This document shows, piece after piece, positions 28,818-36,398 of a DNA stretch of 61,687 nt (the stretch's first letter is position 1; each line of letters opens with the position of its first letter). Source of the DNA: Promethearchaeota archaeon (lineage in GTDB: Archaea > Asgardarchaeota > Lokiarchaeia > Sigyniarchaeales > SOKP01); NCBI GenBank assembly GCA_016839745.1, contig JAEOTS010000028.1, positions 1-61,687 of the forward strand, in the 5' to 3' direction. The notes beneath the pieces were generated by a model that did no database searches, was not told the origin of the DNA, and was given only the letters and a program-made list of their open reading frames with translations. A program made the position numbers and the translations under genes.

Positions 28818-29672
28818 ATGGTAAAAAAGAAACTAATATTAAGACAGCCGTTTAAAGGAAAATGGGCAATAATTAGTGGTGGTTCAAAAGGGATTGGGAA
28901 AGCCACAGCAAAAATATTCGTGCAACTAGGCGGGAATGTTTGTATAGTAGCAAGGACTTTAGAAACATTAAACATTGCCGCTGAAGAGATTAAAAGCTTG
29001 AGAGTAGATGAGAATCAATTGGTGGAAGTGATTTCCTGCGATATGTCTAATATGGAACAAGTTGAACGGTTATTTAAAGGGTACATTAAAGAGATTGGCG
29101 TTCCAGATTATTCTTTTAACTTCGTAGGTATCTCTTATCCGAATTATACAGATAGATTGACTATCGAAGATTATAAATTTCATATGGATACAAATTTTTT
29201 TGGTCAATTAAATTCAATTTTAACCATATTACCCTATTATATGGAACGAAAAGAGGGTTATTTTATTAACATGTCTTCTCTTGCAGGATATATTGGTGTA
29301 ATGGGGTACGCCGCGTATACACCTACTAAATTTGCAATCGTAGGTCTAAGTGAGGTCTTGAGAAATGAATATAAGGCATATAACATTAAAGTTTCTATAG
29401 TTTACCCTCCTGACACTGATACTTTCGGACTTCACGAAGAAGCAAAGACAAGACCTGAGGAGTTAAACATCATAGCTGAAAAAGCAGGACTTATGCAACC
29501 CGATGAAGTAGCTGAAATTATAATCAAGGGTGTATTGAAAGAGAAACTTTACATTCATGCAGGATCGTCTAAAGTATACTGGAGAATAATGAGATTATTT
29601 CCTAAGCTCGTACATAAATTCACTGATGGCGATCTTAAAAAAGCTCGAAAGAAATTGGGTAAAATTATTTAA
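28818..29672 (+). CDS. SDR resembling 3-ketodihydrosphingosine reductase (KDSR)
   Basis: 284 residues. Cofactor loop SGGSKGIGKA begins at S20; VARTLETL after strand 2, with Arg, points to NADPH. The catalytic Ser is in INMSSLAGYIGVMGYA and Y167-x3-K171 in YAAYTPTKFAIVGLSEVLR. The segment VSIVYPPDTDTFGLHEE matches the hallmark of eukaryotic KDSR/TSC10 (YPPDTDTPG). The C-terminal helix, about residues 245-284, is basic. GTGATT five bases before the ATG supports this start over a GTG nine bases upstream. In eukaryotes the enzyme makes dihydrosphingosine; here it may reduce another long-chain ketone. Confidence 0.8.
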   Translation: MVKKKLILRQPFKGKWAIISGGSKGIGKATAKIFVQLGGNVCIVARTLETLNIAAEEIKSLRVDENQLVEVISCDMSNMEQVERLFKGYIKEIGVPDYSFNFVGISYPNYTDRLTIEDYKFHMDTNFFGQLNSILTILPYYMERKEGYFINMSSLAGYIGVMGYAAYTPTKFAIVGLSEVLRNEYKAYNIKVSIVYPPDTDTFGLHEEAKTRPEELNIIAEKAGLMQPDEVAEIIIKGVLKEKLYIHAGSSKVYWRIMRLFPKLVHKFTDGDLKKARKKLGKII

Positions 29673-29771
29673 TTTTTTTTTTATTTATTATAGAAGAATA
29701 TCCATTATAATCCATTAGAGGTGAGATGAGTCAAAAAACTAAAATTTAAAATATCAATTCCAATAAAAAGT

Positions 29772-30086
29772 TTGCAAAGCGGAAAGGACTACGAACTTGA
29801 GATTAAGGACGATGCAAATTTTATTGAAGCATTAGCCTTAGTTGATAAAATAGAGAGAGAAAGTTCAGAGAACAAAATTTTTCCTCTCTATGACGGGTAT
29901 ATCCACAATTATTTACAATTATTCGTAAATTTGGAAGACGAGACAATTTATGATGATGTTGGTTTATCCCCTTACGCTCCCGATGAACATGGTCTTTATA
30001 GAAAGTTCAATCCTATAAGAGAGGATATTAAATTCAATTTATTTCCTGACACGATTATTGAATTACAACAAGATGTTGGATGTTGA
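29772..30086 (+). CDS. MoaD/ubiquitin-like beta-grasp protein, start damaged
   Basis: At least 104 residues, from a TTG. The open frame continues upstream (to 29730) with KFKISIPIKS, a fitting first beta strand, but holds no ATG, GTG or earlier TTG. A good GAGGTGAG site (29718-29725) and an ATG at 29726 lie in another frame; one extra base in the A-run at 29733-29738 would explain the break. The fold pattern (strand KFKISIPI, strand DYELEIKDD, helix FIEALALVDKIERES, strand LFVNLEDETIYDDVG, end FPDTIIELQQDVGC) fits MoaD/SAMP proteins, but it ends in GC, not GG, so conjugation is doubtful. A sulphur-carrier role is possible. Confidence 0.5.
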   Translation: MQSGKDYELEIKDDANFIEALALVDKIERESSENKIFPLYDGYIHNYLQLFVNLEDETIYDDVGLSPYAPDEHGLYRKFNPIREDIKFNLFPDTIIELQQDVGC

Positions 30087-30095
30087 TGAGAAAAA

Positions 30096-30206
30096 GTGAA
30101 AAATAGATTGGATATAGGAACTTTTAAAAGGACGCTTATGGAGAAATACGGAAAAGAGAACGAAATATTTACTCACTATTTTAAATTAAAAAGGAATAAA
30201 TCTTAA
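30096..30206 (+). CDS. Doubtful 36-residue reading frame in the 30.1-30.37 kb gap
   Basis: From a GTG the frame reads VKNRLDIGTFKRTLMEKYG and ends after KLKRNKS. It is basic and has no recognised family. It begins ten bases after the ubiquitin-like gene, without a clear ribosome site. The rest of the gap to 30369 is AT-rich and shows nothing else. It may be noise or a gene remnant. Confidence 0.2.
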   Translation: MKNRLDIGTFKRTLMEKYGKENEIFTHYFKLKRNKS

Positions 30207-30369
30207 AAAAGAATGAGATCTTCCAGAAAATGATAGTGGAAGATTAACAATAGGATAGTGTCCTTTATATTCCTTAATATTTTGAAGATTTTGAAATTAA
30301 TAAATTCTTTTAACTAAATGAAAGAGAGAGAGGAACTTATGGAGAGATATAATACTCTCTAAGACTAAT

Positions 30370-30996
30370 TTATTTCTTTTGGGCAAAAATATATCTTAGG
30401 ATATGCGAATGTAGACCTAATTCTCCATGATTCTCTGCATCTTCTATTATTCCCGTTTCTATTACTGAATAGTCTTTAAAGTGCTCTTTTAAGTCGTTTT
30501 CTGTGAAATAATGAACCGGCCTCCAAGGTTTACTTTCGTAAGTATTTTTTTCGATCTGTTTTCCCTTTCCAAAACTTCTCTCCATATCAGAAAACACTAC
30601 AAAAAAAGCAAAACCCTTAGTCTTCAATTGCTTATAACATTTCTTCAAGAATGAAATTCGATCGTCCTTTAGAAATAAATGTAATACGTTAAAGCTGTAG
30701 ATACCATCGTATTTTTCATCATTAAAGGGCATATCTAATACTGAACCTTGAAAGAATTGAGTTTTGGGGTTGAAACTTTTTGCGATATCAATGGCAGATT
30801 CAGAAAATTCAATTCCGGCAACTTCTAAATTAGCATCTGTAAACAGTTTCGTATTTCGACCATAACCGGCCCCTGGAACCAATATACTGTTAAGCTCATG
30901 CTTTTTAAAAAGCTTTAGAGCGTAAATGGCGGTCGCACTCGGTTTTTCGCCCCAAATTTTACCACCATCTAAGAAACGCTTTTCCCAATATTCCAT
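30370..30996 (-). CDS. Class I SAM methyltransferase, TehB/TPMT-like
   Basis: 208 residues. N-terminal YWEKRFLDGGKIWGEKPSA is the usual opening of TehB-like and thiopurine-type methyltransferases. Motif I is ILVPGAGYGRNTK, strand 2 ends AGIEFSESAI, and YDGIYSFNVLHLF is motif II. These enzymes methylate thiols, metalloids or small nucleophiles; chalcogen (including selenium or tellurium) methylation is possible, which would fit a selenium-using cell, but it is not shown. It is a single gene, convergent with the ubiquitin-like gene. Confidence 0.8.
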   Translation of the reverse strand: MEYWEKRFLDGGKIWGEKPSATAIYALKLFKKHELNSILVPGAGYGRNTKLFTDANLEVAGIEFSESAIDIAKSFNPKTQFFQGSVLDMPFNDEKYDGIYSFNVLHLFLKDDRISFLKKCYKQLKTKGFAFFVVFSDMERSFGKGKQIEKNTYESKPWRPVHYFTENDLKEHFKDYSVIETGIIEDAENHGELGLHSHILRYIFAQKK

Positions 30997-31066
30997 AGAA
31001 AGAGTAATTTTCCTTGCTAAATATGTTTTTTTTGATTTAAAAATTCTATACTGGCTAATGTCATAA

Positions 31067-31870
31067 TTATTCTTCTTTCAATTTTCGTCGATAAATCTCA
31101 ACTAAGGCTTTTATTGGCAAGATTGCATTGATATAAGTATATTCTCTATCTTTAACATCAGGATCGCTATTTTGAACTGCCAATAATTCCATAAGCTTTT
31201 GTACATGTTCAGTAAATCCCTCTGTCAGTTGATCGTAATATTTTCCACTAAAATAGGCATATGAAAACCAAGGCTCTAATTTGGAAAAATTAAAGTATTT
31301 GTCATATATTTCTTTAGCGGCATCAACATCGTCAAGGTGATCCTCAAAATCATCTAATAGCGGATTTAGTAAATCAAGTAAGAGTTTATACCTATATATA
31401 GTTGCTCGATAGGTTTGAATTTGTTTTTTATAGAATTCAATTAATTCTGAAGGATCGTCGGGGGGTGCTATATTTATGGGGCTATTCTCGACTACCTGCA
31501 GTAACTTACGGTTTTTACTAAATAATTTTGGAGGTATTTTTCCTTGTTGAGTTTTATCGCTTTTCCTTGATAAAATAAGACCATCCTTTTCCATCAACTT
31601 GAGATGTCTGGCTACCGTCGATTTACTTTGTTCTACCATGTTGCTTATTTGAGTTATATTAGCTTCATTATATATTTGTAAAATATTCCAAATGTCGAAT
31701 CTTAAATTATGTTTAGCAAATAAAAGAAACCAATTTTCTACAGTATAAATCTCTCTATCATTGAGATCGACTTTAATCTCTTCCCCACCCCGTAAACTTA
31801 TAGTATATCGCTTTTTATCGTCTACTTTTAATTTATCAGGTCTGACTCTTCGATCTTTTTCTTCAGACAA
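31067..31870 (-). CDS. Winged-helix (ArsR-like) transcriptional regulator with helical C-terminus
   Basis: 267 residues from a TTG start. The winged helix is at about 48-105: FDIWNILQIYNEANITQISNMVEQSKSTVARHLKLMEKDGLI (part), with recognition helix QSKSTVARHLKLM. Residues 130-265 are a helical, acidic domain probably used for dimerisation or ligand sensing. The upstream region (31871-32207) holds three AACCGT-type sites that could be its operators, including control of the divergent gene at 32208. The ligand is unknown. Confidence 0.75.
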   Translation of the reverse strand: MSEEKDRRVRPDKLKVDDKKRYTISLRGGEEIKVDLNDREIYTVENWFLLFAKHNLRFDIWNILQIYNEANITQISNMVEQSKSTVARHLKLMEKDGLILSRKSDKTQQGKIPPKLFSKNRKLLQVVENSPINIAPPDDPSELIEFYKKQIQTYRATIYRYKLLLDLLNPLLDDFEDHLDDVDAAKEIYDKYFNFSKLEPWFSYAYFSGKYYDQLTEGFTEHVQKLMELLAVQNSDPDVKDREYTYINAILPIKALVEIYRRKLKEE

Positions 31871-32207
31871 CCTAATTTACAGCTCAAAATTTCTATAAAA
31901 TAATAATGGAAATATTAAATATCTCTTTTTCTATTTATAAATAACCGTCTCAAATATTTAAACTTATTTCTTCTAAAACGGTTTTTCAATATTCTTAAAA
32001 GCTGATTTTAAAAAGATATAAAACGAAATTATTAGTGTTAATCAAAATAGAAATATTTATATATGAACCGTCCCATAAATATAAATTGTAGACTCTTTGA
32101 TCAGAGATTAATTGTGTTATATAAATATTGAAGAAAAAGCACACAAAGAGGGGGTCAAGGAGTCTAAATTAAAAAAAAAAATTAATTAAATAGAGGTTGA
32201 TATTAAA
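31871..32207. promoter_or_regulatory. 337-base divergent control region with three AACCGT sites
   Basis: It separates the winged-helix regulator (minus) from a small membrane protein (plus). AACCGT occurs at 31943-31948 and 32066-32071 on the plus strand and, in reverse, at 31978-31983 inside the near-palindrome AAAACGGTTTT. The third copy lies between a TATA-like box (ATTTATATAT, about 32055-32064) and the start of a strong RNA hairpin at 32089, where a repressor would block initiation. No gene is seen in it. Confidence 0.45.
32089..32166 (+). ncRNA. Structured 5' leader RNA (14-bp closing stem)
   Basis: TAGACTCTTTGATC at 32089-32102 pairs with GGTCAAGGAGTCTA at 32153-32166 over 14 positions with two G-U pairs. 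Inside it TTGTGT (32112-32117) can pair with ACACAA (32141-32146). A TATA-like box lies about 27 bases upstream of the first stem base, so the transcript would begin at the hairpin. No T-run follows, so it is more likely the leader of the gene at 32208 than a separate RNA. It matches no riboswitch known to me. Confidence 0.45.
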
Positions 32208-32585
32208 ATGGATATTGAGAAATTGACCAAATATTGGTTCCTGTTTTCATTTGTTTTACAACTGTTCTTTGGATTAACATTTATTTTTCTTTTAGAAGTA
32301 TTTTTGGATATGATGTTTTGGCCATATGCTGATCTGGGGATTCCTCGACTTTTTGGAGCATCTCTTCTAGGATTCTCTTTCCTTAACTTACTAGCGTACA
32401 GGAAAAAGGAATGGGAATGTGTGAAAATGGTTGTTTTAACAATGATTGTATGGATTATAATAGAAATAGCAGCTATGTTGTATATTCACTTTGGGCTTCC
32501 CACTCATCCAATTGTTTGGATGAACACAATTATATGGATTGTACAAGTAATAGTTTTTATTTACATATACATTCAACGGAGATAA
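32208..32585 (+). CDS. Small four-helix membrane protein
   Basis: 125 residues, with hydrophobic segments near 10-32, 40-62, 70-92 and 100-121. GAGGTTGAT seven bases upstream of the ATG is a good ribosome site. No family is recognised. The gene follows a structured leader and a divergent regulator with repeated operator-like sites, so it is likely a controlled gene, perhaps a small transporter or stress-related membrane protein. Confidence 0.65.
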   Translation: MDIEKLTKYWFLFSFVLQLFFGLTFIFLLEVFLDMMFWPYADLGIPRLFGASLLGFSFLNLLAYRKKEWECVKMVVLTMIVWIIIEIAAMLYIHFGLPTHPIVWMNTIIWIVQVIVFIYIYIQRR

Positions 32586-32770
32586 TGGCTAGACCGGTTT
32601 CTTGGGTAATAAGAAAATGAGGGTAGAACGCTTTTAAAAAATCAAATTTATTTTTTTTTACTACTTTTTATGATATACTAAATTCTTAGTTAATTTCATA
32701 AACTTCTTTGATTATTAAATAAATAATGGACGCAAAGAACTATAATCATATATAAAGGTATATTAAGAAT

Positions 32771-33877
32771 ATGAAGAAAATTGGTTTTATAGCAAATCCA
32801 ATAGCAGGGATGGGTGGTAGTGTAGGACTAAAAGGAACAGATGGAGAGATAATTAAAGATGCTATTAAATTGGGAGCCAAACCAGTCGTTCCTAAAAGAG
32901 TGGATATGTTTTTAAGCCATATTGAATCGAAAGATGAAATTTTTTTGTTGGTTGCCCCCGGAAAAATGGGAGAAGAATTGGTAAGCGGTAAAGGGCTTAG
33001 ATATGAAGTTGTTGGACGGGTTGATCAACGTACGACTGCAGAGGATACAAAAAGAATTGCAAAGCTAATGGTGGAAGAACAAGTTGAGTTGCTTATTTTT
33101 TGTGGAGGTGATGGAACGGCTAGAGACATATTTGACGCAATCGAATTAAAAATCCCCGTGGTTGCGATTCCATCGGGAGTAAAAATGTTTAGCTCTGTGT
33201 TCGCGTTAAATCCTAAAGCTGCTGCTCAAATTGTAGATAAATTCATAGAAGAAGCGATAGATACGGAAGAAAAAGAAGTTCTGGATATCGACGAGGATGC
33301 GTTTAGAGATAATCGATTAGTTTCGAAATTATATGGGTATCTAGTTGTTCCAAAAATTCAAAACCTTATACAGAACGCGAAAGATAGTTCTAAGGTTGGA
33401 AGGACCATTGACGAAAACAAATTCGAAATAGCTCAGCAGATCATTGAAATAATGGAAAACGATACAATATATTTCTTAGGGCCTGGCACGACAGTTAAAT
33501 CGATTACAGACCAATTAAAGCTAGCTAAATCATTACTTGGCGTTGATGCTATTTACAGCAAATCTCTTGTTGGTGAAGATTTAAATGAGAGCGGTATAAT
33601 TGATCTGTTGGATAAATATCAAAATGGGAAAATCATCGTAAGTCCTATAGGAGGTCAAGGATTCGTATTTGGGAGAGGCAACATACAGTTCACCCCTAAA
33701 ATCTTAAAGCGATTAGGTAAAAAGAATATTATATTCATTGGCACAGAAGAAAAAATAAAAAGTCTAAAATGTTTAATGGTAGATACTGGCGATATTAAGA
33801 CCGACGAAATGTTTAAAGGACTTGCAAAAGTGATAATCGGATACAAGGAGGAACTAATAATAGAAATTGTATGTTAA
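32771..33877 (+). CDS. ATP-NAD kinase-like (AcoX-type) protein
   Basis: 368 residues. The start GFIANPIAGMGG and the kinase motif FCGGDGTARD (GGDGT at 112-116), followed by VVAIPSGVKMFSSVFA, place it in the NAD kinase/diacylglycerol kinase superfamily. The C-terminal half (LGPGTTVKSI, SPIGGQGFVFGRGN) matches the AcoX/ATP-NAD kinase-like subgroup, which is longer than true NAD kinases. The substrate is unproven; phosphorylation of NAD or a small metabolite is likely. It is a single gene with no tight neighbours. Confidence 0.8.
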   Translation: MKKIGFIANPIAGMGGSVGLKGTDGEIIKDAIKLGAKPVVPKRVDMFLSHIESKDEIFLLVAPGKMGEELVSGKGLRYEVVGRVDQRTTAEDTKRIAKLMVEEQVELLIFCGGDGTARDIFDAIELKIPVVAIPSGVKMFSSVFALNPKAAAQIVDKFIEEAIDTEEKEVLDIDEDAFRDNRLVSKLYGYLVVPKIQNLIQNAKDSSKVGRTIDENKFEIAQQIIEIMENDTIYFLGPGTTVKSITDQLKLAKSLLGVDAIYSKSLVGEDLNESGIIDLLDKYQNGKIIVSPIGGQGFVFGRGNIQFTPKILKRLGKKNIIFIGTEEKIKSLKCLMVDTGDIKTDEMFKGLAKVIIGYKEELIIEIVC

Positions 33878-34084
33878 GGACACCCCCTTCTTTTTAATAA
33901 TTAATCCCAGATACCAAAAATTAACATTTATTTAAGATTTTGAATTGGAAAAAAATATTAAAAAAACATTAAAAAATTCACTATTTTTCCAATTTTTCTT
34001 TTTAAATACTTATTTTGCATATATATTTTTAAGGTCTAATTAATTAAGAAACAAAATTGAATTTAAATTGAAAGAAGTGATGAT

Positions 34085-34687
34085 ATGAGCAAAAAAGTAA
34101 AATTTGCACTAATAGCATTTACTCCCCTAATTGCAATCTTAATTGCTATCATTGTATTCATTTTGTTAAATATTTTCAACTTGTTTCTCTTCGCTTTATT
34201 AATCATAATAATTTTTCCCTATTGTATTGCATATTATTCAGAATATTCTTTAAAAGCAGATTATGAAAGAGATGATCTTTCTGCATATGAGTTAAATTTG
34301 ATCCAAGAGAATAAAAATATTATCAAAACTATAGAAGTAATTATCATAAGCTTTTCTCTCCTTTTTGGTCTTTTTACCGCCATAGAATTTGATTTACAAA
34401 TAGCGGGGGTGTCATCCTCTATGTTTAGTCTTCTTGGTCCACCCATCGGAGTAGATTTTTTTATGTCCACATTTGTTTTTATTCAAGTTCAAGTTCTTGG
34501 AAAAGATGCTTATCTAACAGACGCAGAAATCGAAAATTTGACAATTGGTAGTCAGAAAACCGATAAAATCAGGAACCTGATTTCAAAACTTCGCTTAGCT
34601 AACTTTGCCAGAAAAGGTTGTTACTATTCATTATTTATTCAAATATGTCTAATCTATCCATCAGTAAGTTTTACTATTAGTTTTTAG
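34085..34687 (+). CDS. Membrane protein of unknown function
   Basis: 200 residues with hydrophobic segments near 6-32, 34-52, 80-105 and possibly 178-198. Between the last two is a soluble stretch (GKDAYLTDAEIENLTIGSQ). AAGTGATGAT before the ATG is a ribosome site. No family is recognised. It converges on the TIR protein gene, 151 bases away. Confidence 0.55.
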   Translation: MSKKVKFALIAFTPLIAILIAIIVFILLNIFNLFLFALLIIIIFPYCIAYYSEYSLKADYERDDLSAYELNLIQENKNIIKTIEVIIISFSLLFGLFTAIEFDLQIAGVSSSMFSLLGPPIGVDFFMSTFVFIQVQVLGKDAYLTDAEIENLTIGSQKTDKIRNLISKLRLANFARKGCYYSLFIQICLIYPSVSFTISF

Positions 34688-34838
34688 CTTTTGTATCGTT
34701 AATTTTATAATCAAGTAGTAAAACTTATTTTCTTTTTAGAGATCATTCTTTTTTTAAAATTTTAACGGATTCTGAACTTTTTATTAATCTCTAGCTTAAA
34801 AATGTGTTATAGAGATGGTGCTCCATTTTATTTGAATA

Positions 34839-36080
34839 TTATTCAGAAAATCTCCCACATTTCTTTAAAATTAAGCTGTGGAGTTCCAGCACATTCCTAT
34901 CGAGATCATAAAAATCAAACTCCACTCCTAATCGTGATTTCAGCAATGTCGGGATATGATCAACATCATAGAACACTGGGATGATTGGCAAACCGACTGC
35001 TTCAGCCGCCGTCCATTCTTTTTTCACAGGAATAGATTCAAGCGCAGCTTTGGAGCAGAAGAGTATCATGGCATGGCATCTTCCAAGGTTGTCGTTCATA
35101 TATTCGATTATATTATCTCCCATATCTTCTTGCCAATAGAGCACATCCTGAATATCGGTCGATTTTGTTAATTTTTCTGCGATTTCTTTCACTTTGAAGA
35201 AATCCGCATCCTTTGTCGCGTAGCTCATAAAAATTAAAATCTCTTGATTTATTTTGCTCGCTGGAAAAATTTCTCCTTCCAAAGATAAATTTTCTCCTGA
35301 TTTTTTCGATAAATATGAGGCAAATTTTAATTGCATTTTGCTGGGTATTCTTTTCTTCTTAGGACTTTTCTCTCTTACAGGGGTCATTCCGTAAATAAAA
35401 GCAACCCAAATAAATGAAAGAGATACTACAAAATATAAAGCGTAAAGAAATCCTACATTTTGGGAAAATAATTGTGAATACACGAAAATACCCCCAATAA
35501 TATAACCTAAAGCTATGGTTATGTATTTTTTACGAATTTTCCCCCTCATTTTAAGAATCTTCAAAAATATACCTAATCCAACCATAACGAAAACCACGCC
35601 ATAAGGAATTAGGAGATAAAACAAAATGGAATTAAATTTTATATAAATTTTTATAAGATTCTCGCCAAGAAAAGGAGGATATTCTATGACAACGCCGGCA
35701 TTCGGTATAAATGTAGTTGCAATCTGGAAAAATAGCACATATATTGCCAATATTAATAGAAAGATTTTTCTCCTTTCTGATAGAGTCAAGTTAATCCCTA
35801 AGTAAAGAAAGGTTAAAGCACATATTTGAAAGAGGCTAGAAATAATGAAAATATTGAAATCAGATATTAGGATATTCGTACCCGTTAATAAAATATGGAA
35901 AAAATCATATATATAAAAAACATGAGCGATTGCTACTGAAAACATACCTATTGCGGGGAAATATAGCAGTTTAAAATTATTTTTCTTACCTTTAAATATA
36001 ACATATAAGAAGAATATGGTATCAACAACGATTTTAAAAATATAGACAATAGCAACCGACCAGCCATCAAAACTTAGCAT
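34839..36080 (-). CDS. Seven-helix membrane protein with cytosolic TIR domain
   Basis: 413 residues. Seven hydrophobic segments fill about 1-230 (first near 8-30, last near 207-228, LYFVVSLSFIWVAFIYGM), followed by a basic linker KSPKKKRIPSK and a TIR domain at about 277-405. TIR motifs: ILIFMSYATKDADFF (box 1), YWQEDMG, MILFCSKAAL and E355 in VKKEWTAAEAVGLPIIPVF, at the place of the catalytic glutamate of NAD-cleaving TIRs. The basic linker suggests the TIR faces the cytosol. It resembles a receptor-effector protein; no partner gene is adjacent. The NADase activity is inferred. Confidence 0.8.
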   Translation of the reverse strand: MLSFDGWSVAIVYIFKIVVDTIFFLYVIFKGKKNNFKLLYFPAIGMFSVAIAHVFYIYDFFHILLTGTNILISDFNIFIISSLFQICALTFLYLGINLTLSERRKIFLLILAIYVLFFQIATTFIPNAGVVIEYPPFLGENLIKIYIKFNSILFYLLIPYGVVFVMVGLGIFLKILKMRGKIRKKYITIALGYIIGGIFVYSQLFSQNVGFLYALYFVVSLSFIWVAFIYGMTPVREKSPKKKRIPSKMQLKFASYLSKKSGENLSLEGEIFPASKINQEILIFMSYATKDADFFKVKEIAEKLTKSTDIQDVLYWQEDMGDNIIEYMNDNLGRCHAMILFCSKAALESIPVKKEWTAAEAVGLPIIPVFYDVDHIPTLLKSRLGVEFDFYDLDRNVLELHSLILKKCGRFSE

Positions 36081-36204
36081 TTTAGGATTTCACACTGAGT
36101 TCAGTATTGAACATCTAAGTATATTTTAATATTATTTCATAAGAATTTAAACCTTAATATCAATTTAGACAATGATGCTAATAAGATTTTTTTTTGATTA
36201 AGTC

Positions 36205-36384
36205 TTAATTTGAATCCCATTTAGGCTTCTTTACAGAAGCGTCGTCATCTTCGGTGTGAATTTTTAGAGATCCAATTTTACTCCCTATTTTTTGTCTAGA
36301 AACACCCTCTGATGTATCGAGAACTTTTTCCTCTATTAAATCATAAATAGCATGTTTAAGAGTTACTAAAGGGATTTTTTGAGT
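36205..36384 (-). pseudogene. Start-less 59-codon frame downstream of AOR
   Basis: Right after the AOR stop an open frame reads KIPLVTLKHAIYDLIEEKV and ends ASVKKPKWDSN. Its composition looks coding, but it has no ATG, GTG or TTG and begins after an in-frame TAA. It is either a remnant of a small gene once co-transcribed with AOR, where small MoaD-like genes often sit, or uses a rare start codon. No family is recognised. Confidence 0.3.
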
Positions 36385-36398
36385 TTATTTTTTCGATT

